A model generated the notes under the pieces. The model was not told the origin of the DNA. It saw only the letters and a list, made by a program, of their open reading frames with translations, and did no database searches. The position numbers were made by a program, and so were the translations under genes. From Cohnella mopanensis (GTDB lineage Bacteria > Bacillota > Bacilli > Paenibacillales > Paenibacillaceae): DNA of 64,000 nt. The stretch covers positions 62,001 through 126,000 of the forward strand of contig NZ_JAKRWM010000001.1 of the NCBI RefSeq assembly GCF_022352055.1, written 5' to 3'. Shown piece after piece: positions 27,548 to 36,358 of the stretch. Numbering within the stretch: position 1 is the stretch's first letter; every line of letters starts with the position of its first letter.

Positions 27548-29080
27548 ATGATCATTACAAGCCGACGAGACGTTCTAAGACGGTACACGGCGGTTTGCGC
27601 TATCATTCTGATCGCGTCTTTTTTTTGTATGCTGATCATCGCCCCGGCGAGTGCAGCTACAACTGAAGAACCAATCCGTTCAACGATTGCCCAAACCGAG
27701 AAAATGATGACCGATATCGAGTCGAATAATCTGGAGCAGGCTTCCGTTGACTTCGCAGCAATCAAGAAATGGTGGACCGGCAATAAGAACACGGTCAAAC
27801 AAAGCTCGCTGGACATGGCGCTGGAGATCGATCGCCAAATAGCAAGCCTCTCATTGGCCTTTCTGAATAAGGATTTACAAGCGATCAAGGATGAGACCGG
27901 AGCGTTGCAATTTTCTCTTCGGAATTATGCGGACGGAGCTTATATCGATAACGACGGGAAGCAAGGGATGACCTTAAGCGTCTACGTCATGAAGCTGCGC
28001 GAAGCCGAACAGCTGATGAAGCGGGAATCTTGGACCGAAGCGCAAAGCGCCGTTAAGCTGCTACAGCGCCAATGGTTGTCCGTCGAAGGGGATATCGTCA
28101 GTCAATCGCAAACCGTGTACAACCACGCCGAACGCGATCTTGTCTTAATGGATGCCTACTTAAATAGCGCGGACAAACAAGGAGAAGCGGCGGGTATCGC
28201 GGACCGCATGATCGTGTCCTTAACTCCGCTCATCGACGCTCAATATTCCTGGTGGGATGCTGCGCTTATTCCGATCCGGGAAGGCATTGAAGCGTTGCTC
28301 GTCATCGGTACATTGCTCATGTATGCGAAAAAGTCGAACTCCAAGCCTGCTAGAGCGTGGGTAATCGGAGGTTCAAGCGCAGGCGTCTTATTGTGCATCG
28401 GAGTCGGGTTCGTGGTCACGTTCTTATTGTCGTCGAGCGCATTCGGCCACAACAACTCGTTGATTAACGGCTGGACGGGAGTATTCGCAAGCGTACTGCT
28501 TCTCTACGTGAGTTACTGGCTGCATCGGAATTCCGATGTGAAGCGCTGGAATCAATTGTTGCAATCGAAGAGCACGCAAGCGTTGTCTAATGGGAAAATG
28601 ATCTCTTTAGCGCTTCTCGCCTTCTTCGCTATCGTACGGGAAGGATTGGAGACCGTTATTTTCCTCATCGGGATGGTTGGCAAGATGTCCGGAGGCGAGC
28701 TTGCGGGAGGCATTGCCGCTGGTTTCGGCATTCTCGCCATCTGCGCGGTCGTGATGATCAAGCTTGGAACTCGCTTGCCTATCCGTCCGGTGTTTCTCGT
28801 ATCCAGTATCATCGTCTTTTATTTATGCTTTAAGTTTATGGGGTCAGGCATTCATAGCCTGCAGATGGCGGGCATCATTCCTTCCACGGTTGAAGAGTAC
28901 TTGCCTGAGCACGTTTCTTTCAGCCTTTATCCATCATGGTACAGCACGTTTCCGCAATTGTTGTTCGTAGTATTGGCCCTTGTCGTCATCGTGTATCAGA
29001 GAATAAGCAGAAAAATTTCAGGCAAAAGCAGAAAAGCATTAACGACCAAATCAATAAATGGGGGATTACAAAATGAGTAG
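27548..29080 (+). CDS. efeU: EfeU ferrous/ferric iron permease (FTR1 family)
   Basis: 510 residues. An N-terminal signal or membrane segment (13-37) and an extracytoplasmic helical region (about 40-235) precede the seven-segment FTR1 permease. The two REGxE iron-translocation motifs are intact: REGIEALLVIG near 249 and REGLETVIFLIG near 361. The length and N-terminal extension match Bacillus YwbL. With EfeO and EfeB it forms the iron transporter that takes iron released or oxidised by EfeB. It is first in the operon, behind the Fur-type box. Confidence 0.95.
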   Translation: MIITSRRDVLRRYTAVCAIILIASFFCMLIIAPASAATTEEPIRSTIAQTEKMMTDIESNNLEQASVDFAAIKKWWTGNKNTVKQSSLDMALEIDRQIASLSLAFLNKDLQAIKDETGALQFSLRNYADGAYIDNDGKQGMTLSVYVMKLREAEQLMKRESWTEAQSAVKLLQRQWLSVEGDIVSQSQTVYNHAERDLVLMDAYLNSADKQGEAAGIADRMIVSLTPLIDAQYSWWDAALIPIREGIEALLVIGTLLMYAKKSNSKPARAWVIGGSSAGVLLCIGVGFVVTFLLSSSAFGHNNSLINGWTGVFASVLLLYVSYWLHRNSDVKRWNQLLQSKSTQALSNGKMISLALLAFFAIVREGLETVIFLIGMVGKMSGGELAGGIAAGFGILAICAVVMIKLGTRLPIRPVFLVSSIIVFYLCFKFMGSGIHSLQMAGIIPSTVEEYLPEHVSFSLYPSWYSTFPQLLFVVLALVVIVYQRISRKISGKSRKALTTKSINGGLQNE

Positions 29081-30254
29081 ACAAATGAAATTAGCGAGCG
29101 TTATACTTGCGGCAACATTGGTATTGGGCGCATGCGGTAAAGACGATAACAAGGAAGCTGCGGTCAGCGCTTCTCCAACTTCCGAAGCGCAACCATCTGG
29201 AGCGGCATCCGGCGAGCAAAGCGCCATTCAACAAGGAACGGCGAAGCTTCAGGAAGAAACGACTAAACTGCAGCAAGCGATCGAGAAGCAAGATGCCGAT
29301 GAGGTGAAACGTCTAGGCAAATCGATCAACGATGCTTGGTTGGCTTATGAGAACTCCGTCCGTCAAACGTTCCCGCTTGAATATACGGAAGTTGAGAAAT
29401 ACGAGATGCCGATCTTCTCGGCTTCGGCTTACGACAAAGTGGATTTCGAAGCGTTGAAAGTAACGGCCGGCAAACTTCAAGAAGCGCTGACGAAATTGCT
29501 TAACGCTAAGGAAACGTCCGGCAGCACGTCGGAGCTTCTGACGAAAGCGGTAGCGAACTATAAGCTGTACGTTGAAGAACAAGCGAACAATCTGGTTAGC
29601 CAGACGAAAGTATTCGTTGATGCCGTGAAAGCCGGCGATGTGGAGAAAGCGAAGCTGGAATATTCCAAAGCGCGCGTATTCTTCGAGAACATCGAGCCGA
29701 TCGCGGAAAGCTTCGGCGACTTGGATCCAAGAATCGATGCCCGTCTTGCGGACGTGGAAGACGAGAACACTTGGACAGGATTCCACCGGATCGAGAAAGC
29801 GCTATGGTTGGATAAATCGTTGGCGGGTATGGAGCAATATGCCGACCAATTGGTTAAAGATACCGAAGAGCTGCAACAAAAAGTGAAAACGATCGAATTA
29901 GAACCGAAAGCTATGGTTGCAGGCGCTATGGAATTGCTGAATGAAGCGGCGATCTCCAAAATTACCGGAGAAGAGGAAATTTACTCTCATACGGACTTGG
30001 TAGATTTTGCGGCTAACGTAGATGGCTCGAAGTCGGTATACTTAGCTATTATTCCTGCTCTGAACGAGAAAAATCCGGATTTGGCTAATCAATTAGACAA
30101 ACAATTCCAAACGTTAGAAGAAACGCTTCGCGGTCATCATAAAGAGGGGCAATATGTGAGCTACGATCAGTTAACGACGGAACAAATTCGCACGCTTAGC
30201 GATCAAATTAGCCAACTCTCTAACTTGATGTCCCAAACAGCTAGCATCCTCTAA
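29073..30254 (+). CDS. efeO: EfeO iron-binding lipoprotein
   Basis: 393 residues from ATG 29073 (GGGGGAT upstream; an in-frame ATG at 29058 gives five extra residues). It overlaps the efeU end by 8 nt. The lipobox VLGACGKDD gives a lipid-anchored surface protein. A low-complexity linker leads to the EfeO/imelysin-like helical domain with DARLADVEDENTWTGFHRIEKALW, which carries conserved acidic and HRIE iron-ligand residues. It passes iron to EfeU. Confidence 0.94.
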   Translation: MSRQMKLASVILAATLVLGACGKDDNKEAAVSASPTSEAQPSGAASGEQSAIQQGTAKLQEETTKLQQAIEKQDADEVKRLGKSINDAWLAYENSVRQTFPLEYTEVEKYEMPIFSASAYDKVDFEALKVTAGKLQEALTKLLNAKETSGSTSELLTKAVANYKLYVEEQANNLVSQTKVFVDAVKAGDVEKAKLEYSKARVFFENIEPIAESFGDLDPRIDARLADVEDENTWTGFHRIEKALWLDKSLAGMEQYADQLVKDTEELQQKVKTIELEPKAMVAGAMELLNEAAISKITGEEEIYSHTDLVDFAANVDGSKSVYLAIIPALNEKNPDLANQLDKQFQTLEETLRGHHKEGQYVSYDQLTTEQIRTLSDQISQLSNLMSQTASIL

Positions 30255-30274
30255 AACACAGAAGGGGTGAGAGC

Positions 30275-31522
30275 ATGGACTCCAATAAGAAAAAAGACGG
30301 GATATCGAGACTGGATTTTCTGAAAATGTCGGCATCGGTGGGAGTCGGCTTAGCGATTGGCGCTTCCGGAATGGCCGCCATTGAGAAAGTCGTCGCTCCC
30401 GCCAGTAAGTCCGCCAATACGACGGGCAACGATTCCTCTGACGACCGCATCTCCATGTATGGCGAACACCAAGCGGGAATTATTACTCCGCAGCAAACTT
30501 ACATGTATCTGGCTAGCTTTCGGCTCATGGTTAACGATCGATCCTCGCTGATCAAAGTATTGCGAGATTGGACGAGATTCAGCGACCTGAGTACGGCGGG
30601 CGGAACGATGCGGACGGGCGATAATCCGCTGCTGCCGCCATCCGATACAGGGGAGACGCTCGATTTGCCTGCATCGAAGCTAACGGTGACGTTCGGGTTC
30701 GGACCTTCATTCTTTAGCGTCGATGGTAACGACCGATTCGGCATTGCAAACAAAATTCCGCTTTACCTCAAGGACATTCCCCGTATGCCTAGCGATAAAA
30801 TCGACCCTCTGTTGTCTGGCGGGGACGTATGTATCCAAGTGTGCGCGGAGGATCAGCAGGTCGCCTTCCATGCGCTTCGTAACTTTATCCGCTTATCCAT
30901 GGGATCGGCGACGTTGAATTGGATGCAGGAAGGTTTCATTAGCGGAGGTTCGGGGGGGCAAACACCTCGTAATCTGTTCGGCTTTAAGGATGGTACGGCG
31001 AATAACCTACATCAGACAACCGATGGGTATAACGACGTCGTGTGGGCGGGCGATAATGAACCGGACTGGATGCGCGGCGGTACTTATATGGCTTATCGTA
31101 AAGTACGCATGTTTCTAGAAGTATGGGATCGATCGTCGCTGAGCGACCAAGAAGATACTTTCGGTCGTCATAAAGAGTCTGGAGCCGCTTACGGTAAGAA
31201 GGGCGAATTCGATACGCCGGATCCTTCGCAGATGCCGATTGCTTCCCATGTCAGATTAGCTAAGGAATCCAAGCAGCTTATCCATCGAAGAGGTTATTCT
31301 TACACGGCTGGCGTCGATCCGCGAACAGGCAATGTGGATGCAGGGCTATTATTCATAAGTTATCAGAGAAATCCGGAAGAGCAGCTGTTGCCGATGCTAA
31401 AAATGATGCAGAGCAAGGATGCGCTCAACGAGTATGTGTCCCACGTGGCCAGCGGAATGTTTGCTTGTCCGGGAGGCTTGCGCGAAGGCCAATATATTGG
31501 GCAGAACATTTTGGAATCCTAA
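30275..31522 (+). CDS. efeB: EfeB Dyp-type heme peroxidase (deferrochelatase)
   Basis: 415 residues. The GXXDG catalytic motif is present as FGFKDGTAN at about 238, and the proximal heme His lies in ASHVRLAK near 325; DPRTGNVDAGLLFISYQRNP is conserved. EfeB proteins are folded with heme in the cytoplasm and exported by Tat. Here the expected twin-arginine motif reads SRLDFLK, one arginine replaced by leucine, although the following hydrophobic stretch (SVGVGLAIGASGMAAI) is intact. It oxidises ferrous iron for EfeU or recovers iron from heme. Last gene of the operon, followed by a terminator. Confidence 0.95.
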   Translation: MDSNKKKDGISRLDFLKMSASVGVGLAIGASGMAAIEKVVAPASKSANTTGNDSSDDRISMYGEHQAGIITPQQTYMYLASFRLMVNDRSSLIKVLRDWTRFSDLSTAGGTMRTGDNPLLPPSDTGETLDLPASKLTVTFGFGPSFFSVDGNDRFGIANKIPLYLKDIPRMPSDKIDPLLSGGDVCIQVCAEDQQVAFHALRNFIRLSMGSATLNWMQEGFISGGSGGQTPRNLFGFKDGTANNLHQTTDGYNDVVWAGDNEPDWMRGGTYMAYRKVRMFLEVWDRSSLSDQEDTFGRHKESGAAYGKKGEFDTPDPSQMPIASHVRLAKESKQLIHRRGYSYTAGVDPRTGNVDAGLLFISYQRNPEEQLLPMLKMMQSKDALNEYVSHVASGMFACPGGLREGQYIGQNILES

Positions 31523-31537
31523 TCCGGGTCAAATAGA

Positions 31538-31580
31538 AGGTTGAACAGGTGGAACATGCGATCTGTTCAACCTTTTTTTT
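31538..31580 (+). terminator. Terminator after efeB
   Basis: AGGTTGAACAG and CTGTTCAACCT form an 11-bp stem followed by eight Ts. It lies inside what would otherwise be a longer reading frame of the chemoreceptor gene, which supports the later start for that gene. Confidence 0.93.
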
Positions 31581-31610
31581 GTGCAACGATAGGAGGAGCG
31601 AGCGCCACAA

Positions 31611-31653
31611 TGTGACATCCGTCACAGTCGCTCTTTCCGGGCGATGGTTTAAT
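31611..31653 (+). promoter_or_regulatory. Crp/Fnr-type activator site and promoter of the chemoreceptor gene
   Basis: TGTGACATCCGTCACA (31611-31626) matches TGTGA-N6-TCACA exactly, the site recognised by Crp/Fnr proteins including Bacillus Fnr. A -10-like TTTAAT lies at 31648-31653. If transcription starts at about 31660 the site is centred at -41.5, the class II activator position. No -35 box is visible, which fits activator dependence. Confidence 0.7.
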
Positions 31654-31686
31654 AAGAAGACATCTAGGTTATGGAGGAGAAGCATC

Positions 31687-32961
31687 ATGCAAAAGAAATT
31701 CGGCATCGTCAAGAAGATGGTTATCGGTATTACGGTCGCTTCTACGGTCACTTACGGGACAAGCGCGATTTTCTTGCTCGTTCTGAAGGATGTATTCTCC
31801 TTTATACCGGGCTGGCTTTTTGTTTTATTAACGCTTGTATTCGGGGTATTCTGGACCGGTTTATTCGGATATTTCGCAGCGAAGTGGTTGCTGCGCCCTC
31901 TATTGTCGCTTACGCTTGCGGCGCAGGAGGCGGCCAAAGGGAATTTAAAGATCAAGGTCGTGACGAACCCGTCGAACGACGAGATGCAAGCGCTCGGAGA
32001 AGCGTTCGAGCAAATGTTGGATCAATTAAGAACGATTATAGTTGGAATCAAAGATAATTCTCGTCTTACGGATGCGCATGTGAAAGAGTTACAGGATGCG
32101 ATCGGCCACGCGACGGGACAGATCGAGCAGATGACGAACGAATCGGAAGCGATAACTACGGGTACCCAGACGCAAGCGGAATCCGCTGAACGGCTGCACC
32201 ACGACGCGGAGACGCTGTCGGCCGCGGCGGATCGAATGAGCGAGGAAGCGTCTAATGCCCGCGAACGGGCATGGCATATGAACAAAGCTGCCAAACAAAG
32301 CGAAGAAGTGTTTCAATCGCTCGTTGGAGGCATGCGCCAATTGTCCGAATTGAATCGGGAAGCGATGGAAGTGGTGGTAACGCTTAACGGCTACGCGAAT
32401 GAGATTGGATCGATCTCCAGTGTCGTAGGGGACATAGCCGATCAAACGCATTTGCTAGCTCTGAACGCTTCCATTGAAGCTGCCAGAGCAGGGGAAGAAG
32501 GCAGAGGGTTCGAGGTTGTCGCGCAAGCGGTTAAGTCGCTTGCGGATGAAAGCGCCGTTTCCGTAAAAAATATACGTAAGCTCATCCTTCAGTTGCAGGG
32601 CGAAGTATCGAGAGCGGTCGGTCACATCCGTACGCAATACGAAGTGTCGGAACGGGAAGCGAAGATGGGCGAGGAGTTCGCAACCGCATTCCATGAGGTC
32701 AACGCGGAAGCGCAGCAGGTAGTCGGGATCGTGGAAGCGATGGCGGGCGAGTTGAATCAACAGGCGCAACAAGCGACCGATCAGTTGAACGAAGCGAGGC
32801 GAGTCGCCCAAGTGGCGGAGCAAATTCGCGCAGGGGCGCAGCAAGTGTTCTCGGCATCGCAGGAACAGACTGCGGTCATGCAGGAAATCTCGGCATCGAC
32901 GGACTCCTTGCGTGCCAAGTCGACCGATTTGCGAAGCAAGGCGGACTTCTTCCGATCATAA
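31687..32961 (+). CDS. Methyl-accepting chemotaxis protein without an extracellular sensor domain
   Basis: 424 residues from ATG 31687 (GGAGGAGAAG upstream). Two membrane segments at about 10-30 and 38-60 are joined by a very short loop, so no outside ligand domain exists. A HAMP domain (to about 115) and a signalling coiled coil follow, with the conserved tip GDIADQTHLLALNASIEAARAGEEGRGFEVV written in full by family rule as the CheA/CheW contact (about residues 245-275). It probably senses membrane or internal state such as redox. The Crp/Fnr-type site upstream suggests control by oxygen or redox. Confidence 0.9.
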   Translation: MQKKFGIVKKMVIGITVASTVTYGTSAIFLLVLKDVFSFIPGWLFVLLTLVFGVFWTGLFGYFAAKWLLRPLLSLTLAAQEAAKGNLKIKVVTNPSNDEMQALGEAFEQMLDQLRTIIVGIKDNSRLTDAHVKELQDAIGHATGQIEQMTNESEAITTGTQTQAESAERLHHDAETLSAAADRMSEEASNARERAWHMNKAAKQSEEVFQSLVGGMRQLSELNREAMEVVVTLNGYANEIGSISSVVGDIADQTHLLALNASIEAARAGEEGRGFEVVAQAVKSLADESAVSVKNIRKLILQLQGEVSRAVGHIRTQYEVSEREAKMGEEFATAFHEVNAEAQQVVGIVEAMAGELNQQAQQATDQLNEARRVAQVAEQIRAGAQQVFSASQEQTAVMQEISASTDSLRAKSTDLRSKADFFRS

Positions 32962-32986
32962 AGCTATGGGGAGGTGAGGGAGGCTG

Positions 32987-33769
32987 ATGGCGAAGCTTAA
33001 CGAACAGATGCTGAACGTCAATAATTATAGTTCGAGCAAGTATCGCACGCCGGATGGCGCTCCAGCGGATATCGTCATTTTCACGATTGCCTCCATCGGG
33101 CGCAAGACAAAGAAGAAGTCTTTACCTCTAAGAGAGCTTCAAGTGATGCTTGTCCAGAGGAAGCAGTGGCCGTTCGCGGGCCAATGGGCTTTACCGGGCG
33201 GGTTCTCGCAGGAAACGGAAACGATTCAGGACTGTGCGAAGCGGGAGCTTCGGGAAGAGACCGGGGTAGATGGCATCCATATCGAGTATTTTAACGTATA
33301 CAGCAAGCCGGGAAGAGATCCGAGAGGGTGGATGATTTCTCACGCTTTCTATGCGCTAGTGAACGAAGATGTTCTAACAGATCGTAAAGCCTCGGGCGAT
33401 GCATCCGACGTTAGGCTGTTTTCGATAGAGGAGGCTCTGAAAATGGAGCTTGCCTTCGACCATAACGACATCATTAGAGACGCATTGGAGCAAATTCACA
33501 CCAAAATGTTGACGACGACTATCGCTAAAGAATTTCTTCCGGAACAATTTACGATGAGCGAGCTATATCAAGTGATAGAGACGGTCGTGCCTGATTTCGA
33601 AGAGAAAAATTTTATCCGCAAAATTACTTCAACTCAGAGCCGAAAGGGTATACTGGAAGAGGTGAGGGACCCGTACGGACAGCTTAAAGGTTCCAATCGA
33701 TATTCTCAACGAGCCGCGCAGTTATATCGGTTCACGAATTGCAAGCCTAAGCTGTCCATCTACAGCTAG
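32987..33769 (+). CDS. NrtR-like protein: Nudix domain fused to winged helix
   Basis: 260 residues. The N-terminal Nudix domain (about 25-155) keeps the full box GX5EX7REUXEEXGU (from GFSQETE to REETGV, residues about 68-92), so hydrolase activity is possible. The C-terminal part (about 165-260; FTMSELYQVIETVVPDFEEKNF and RKITST) matches the winged-helix DNA-binding domain of NrtR regulators of NAD metabolism. The next gene is nicotinate phosphoribosyltransferase, a common NrtR target. It probably senses ADP-ribose or a related NAD breakdown product. GAGGTGAGGGAGG precedes the ATG. Confidence 0.85.
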   Translation: MAKLNEQMLNVNNYSSSKYRTPDGAPADIVIFTIASIGRKTKKKSLPLRELQVMLVQRKQWPFAGQWALPGGFSQETETIQDCAKRELREETGVDGIHIEYFNVYSKPGRDPRGWMISHAFYALVNEDVLTDRKASGDASDVRLFSIEEALKMELAFDHNDIIRDALEQIHTKMLTTTIAKEFLPEQFTMSELYQVIETVVPDFEEKNFIRKITSTQSRKGILEEVRDPYGQLKGSNRYSQRAAQLYRFTNCKPKLSIYS

Positions 33770-33784
33770 GCTTGTTTTTTTTCA
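33742..33784 (+). terminator. Terminator overlapping the end of the Nudix gene
   Basis: CAAGCCTA and TAGGCTTG with an inner GCTGT/ACAGC arm are followed by a T tract; the stop codon of the Nudix gene falls inside the hairpin. The pncB gene starts 44 nt later, so read-through or a separate promoter is needed. Confidence 0.85.
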
Positions 33785-33827
33785 TGTTGTCCCAATCATT
33801 CTATTGCTACGAGAGGATACATTCCCG

Positions 33828-35276
33828 ATGAGCGCTGCGAACTTAACTCTTCATACGGACAAGTACCAGATCAACATGATTTACGCGCATTGGAAAAATG
33901 GATCGATGAACGACAGGGCCGTATTCGAGGCTTATTTCCGCAAGCTTCCGTTCGGCAACGGCTTCGCCGTATTCGCGGGATTGGAACGGATCGTCGAGTA
34001 CATCCGGGCGCTTGCGTTTAAGGAAGAAGAAATTCGGTATTTGCGCATGCAGGAGGAGAATTACGAGGAAGGGTTTCTGGCGGAATTGGAAAACTTCAAA
34101 TTCACGGGATCCTTGTACGCCATGCCGGAAGGGACACTCGTCTTTCCGAATGAACCGCTTATCCGGGTGGAAGCGCGAATCTTCGAAGCTCAACTGATCG
34201 AAACGGCGTTGCTGAACTTTATGAACTACCAGACGTTGGTCGCGACCAAAGCATCGAGAATTAAGCTGGTCGCTCCGAATGAGATATTGCTTGAGTTCGG
34301 GACAAGGCGGGCACAAGAGGCGGATGCGGCCGTATGGGGAGCAAGAGCCACCTATATCGCCGGGTTCCATGCCACTTCAAATATGCGCGCGGGCATGCTG
34401 TTCGGAATTCCCTCCTCGGGAACCCATGCGCATTCTTGGGTGCAAAGTCATGATAACGAGGAGGAGGCGTTCCGGAAGTACGCGGAAGCGTTGCCGGATA
34501 ACGTAACGCTTCTGGTTGACACGTACGACACGTTGAAGAGTGGGGTTCCGAATGCGATCAAGATCGCACAGTTATTAGATCGCCAGGGCAAACGCCTGAA
34601 TGGAATTAGATTAGATAGCGGGGATCTGGCTTATTTATCGAAACGGGCGAGGACGATGCTCGATGAGGCGGGATTCCCCGATGTGAAGATCGTCGCTTCT
34701 AACGATCTAGACGAGAATATTATCTCGGAGCTCAAAGCGCAAGGAGCTAAGATCGATATTTGGGGTGTCGGCACGCAATTGATTACGGCATTCGACCAAC
34801 CGTCTTTAGGAGGAGTATATAAGCTAGTAGCCCGGGAGAAGGAAGGCGCGCTCATACCGGTGATCAAAATTTCCGGCAACCCGGAGAAAATATCGACCCC
34901 AGGCATCAAGGACGTTTATCGTTTGATCAATAAGCAGACGGGAATGGCGGAAGCGGATTATATGTGTATGCCCGAGGAAGACGATATCCGTATCGGGCGG
35001 CCGATTAAGCTGTTCGATCCTCTTCATCTGCATCGGAATAAGACTTTGGAGCATTACGAGGCAATACCGTTGTTGCAACCAATCTTCGTTAAGGGAAATC
35101 TGGCGTATCCATTGCCTGATCTGGAGGAAATGCGGAGTTATCATCGGAAGCAACTCGCCCTATTCTGGCCGGAGCATCTGAGGAAGTTGCATCCGGAAGA
35201 ATATCGCATCAACTATAGCCGTGAGATCATGGATCTGAAGCAGGAGCTTCTCCACTACTATAAGATCAGGGAATAA
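33828..35276 (+). CDS. pncB: Nicotinate phosphoribosyltransferase
   Basis: 482 residues from ATG 33828 (GAGAGGAT upstream; an in-frame TTG at 33804 is less likely). It joins nicotinate to PRPP with ATP to give nicotinate mononucleotide in NAD salvage. Signatures: HTDKYQINMIYAHW at the start, EFGTRRAQEADAAVWGARA, and GTHAHSWVQ with the phosphorylated-His region; RLDSGDLAYLSK and DIWGVGTQLITAF bind phosphate and substrate. Its neighbour is the probable NAD-metabolism regulator of the Nudix/NrtR type. Confidence 0.95.
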   Translation: MSAANLTLHTDKYQINMIYAHWKNGSMNDRAVFEAYFRKLPFGNGFAVFAGLERIVEYIRALAFKEEEIRYLRMQEENYEEGFLAELENFKFTGSLYAMPEGTLVFPNEPLIRVEARIFEAQLIETALLNFMNYQTLVATKASRIKLVAPNEILLEFGTRRAQEADAAVWGARATYIAGFHATSNMRAGMLFGIPSSGTHAHSWVQSHDNEEEAFRKYAEALPDNVTLLVDTYDTLKSGVPNAIKIAQLLDRQGKRLNGIRLDSGDLAYLSKRARTMLDEAGFPDVKIVASNDLDENIISELKAQGAKIDIWGVGTQLITAFDQPSLGGVYKLVAREKEGALIPVIKISGNPEKISTPGIKDVYRLINKQTGMAEADYMCMPEEDDIRIGRPIKLFDPLHLHRNKTLEHYEAIPLLQPIFVKGNLAYPLPDLEEMRSYHRKQLALFWPEHLRKLHPEEYRINYSREIMDLKQELLHYYKIRE

Positions 35277-35290
35277 GTGGGAAGTTGCTA

Positions 35291-35319
35291 TTGCTTGGAG
35301 CGGAATGATAGACTATAAC
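35291..35319 (+). promoter_or_regulatory. Sigma-A-type promoter of the degV gene
   Basis: TTGCTT and TATAAC are 17 nt apart, with a start expected near 35326 and the gene beginning about 40 nt later. Confidence 0.6.
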
Positions 35320-35366
35320 GATAGCCAGAGCGCATACTTACACCAAGTGAAAGCAGGATGACTTTC

Positions 35367-36209
35367 TTGAACAAAATTAAAGTGGTGACGGATTCAACCG
35401 TAGATTTGACCGATGAGATCATACAGGAATATGGCATAGAAGTCGTACCGTTATCGATATGCATTAATAATGAAACTTATCTTGACCGAGTAGATATTAC
35501 GCCTACGGAATTTATAGCCAAGATGCAACAGTCCAAGGAGTTGCCCAAGAGCTCGCAACCGCCTGCTGGAGCTTTCTTGGAAGTATACGATCGGCTAGGC
35601 AACGATGGTAGCGAAATCCTCTCTATTCACATGACCGGCGAAATGAGCGGAACGGTCCGTTCGGCCGAGATGGCCGCCGACATGTCGGATTCGGCCGTAA
35701 CCGTCGTAGATTCGCGCTATATTACGAAAGCGCTCGCCTTTCAAGTATTAGAAGCGGCAACGATGGCGAAGGTAGGCAAAAGCATGGCGGAAATCGTGGA
35801 ACGGCTTAAACAAATCCGTGAACAAACGCGTTTATTCGTAGTCGTCGATACGCTCGATAATCTTGTTAAAGGCGGTCGGATCGGCAAAGGCAAAGCCTGG
35901 ATCGGGTCTTTGTTGAAAATAAAAATTATCGCCTCGCTTGACGGTGGAGAATATACGCCAGTCGCTAAAGTACGGAGTAAAGCGCATGTCATTGATTACT
36001 TGGCGAAGGCGTTCGCAGAGGACGTCAAAGGAAAAGCGATCAAAGGAGTCGGACTCGTCCATGCCGCAGGCTTCGAGTTAGCTTCTAAGCTCAAAGAGGC
36101 GATTATCGGATTAACCGGATTCGACAATATCAGCATCGAGGACACGACGCCGATTATTAGCACGCACACAGGTGTCGGGGCTATCGGCTTTACCTATTAC
36201 TTCGAATAG
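35367..36209 (+). CDS. DegV-family fatty-acid-binding protein
   Basis: 280 residues from TTG 35367, giving the usual MNKIKVVTDSTVDL start; the alternative ATG 35358 lies right against the AGCAGG ribosome site. DegV hallmarks are TDSTVDL, a lipid-binding Ser/Thr region SIHMTGEMSGTVRSAEMAA and VVDSRYITKALAFQVLEAA. In Gram-positives these proteins (FakB type) hold fatty acids for phosphorylation by FakA before entry into phospholipid. Cytoplasmic, single gene, followed by a terminator. Confidence 0.9.
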   Translation: MNKIKVVTDSTVDLTDEIIQEYGIEVVPLSICINNETYLDRVDITPTEFIAKMQQSKELPKSSQPPAGAFLEVYDRLGNDGSEILSIHMTGEMSGTVRSAEMAADMSDSAVTVVDSRYITKALAFQVLEAATMAKVGKSMAEIVERLKQIREQTRLFVVVDTLDNLVKGGRIGKGKAWIGSLLKIKIIASLDGGEYTPVAKVRSKAHVIDYLAKAFAEDVKGKAIKGVGLVHAAGFELASKLKEAIIGLTGFDNISIEDTTPIISTHTGVGAIGFTYYFE

Positions 36210-36240
36210 TAGTTGCTTCTATATTTATATCCAACAAATT

Positions 36241-36286
36241 CAAGTCAATCTTAACGGCCTAAGGCTGTCATAGATTGGCTTTTTTG
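36241..36286 (+). terminator. Terminator after degV
   Basis: AGTCAATC and GATTGGCT pair (one G-U) with inner complementarity CCT/AGG, followed by TTTTTTG. Confidence 0.75.
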
Positions 36287-36358
36287 TTTCATGGGAGGTA
36301 ATTCCAATTAATTTGTCGAATAGTTGAGTCTAACCTTAACGAACAGGAGAGATTGCTG

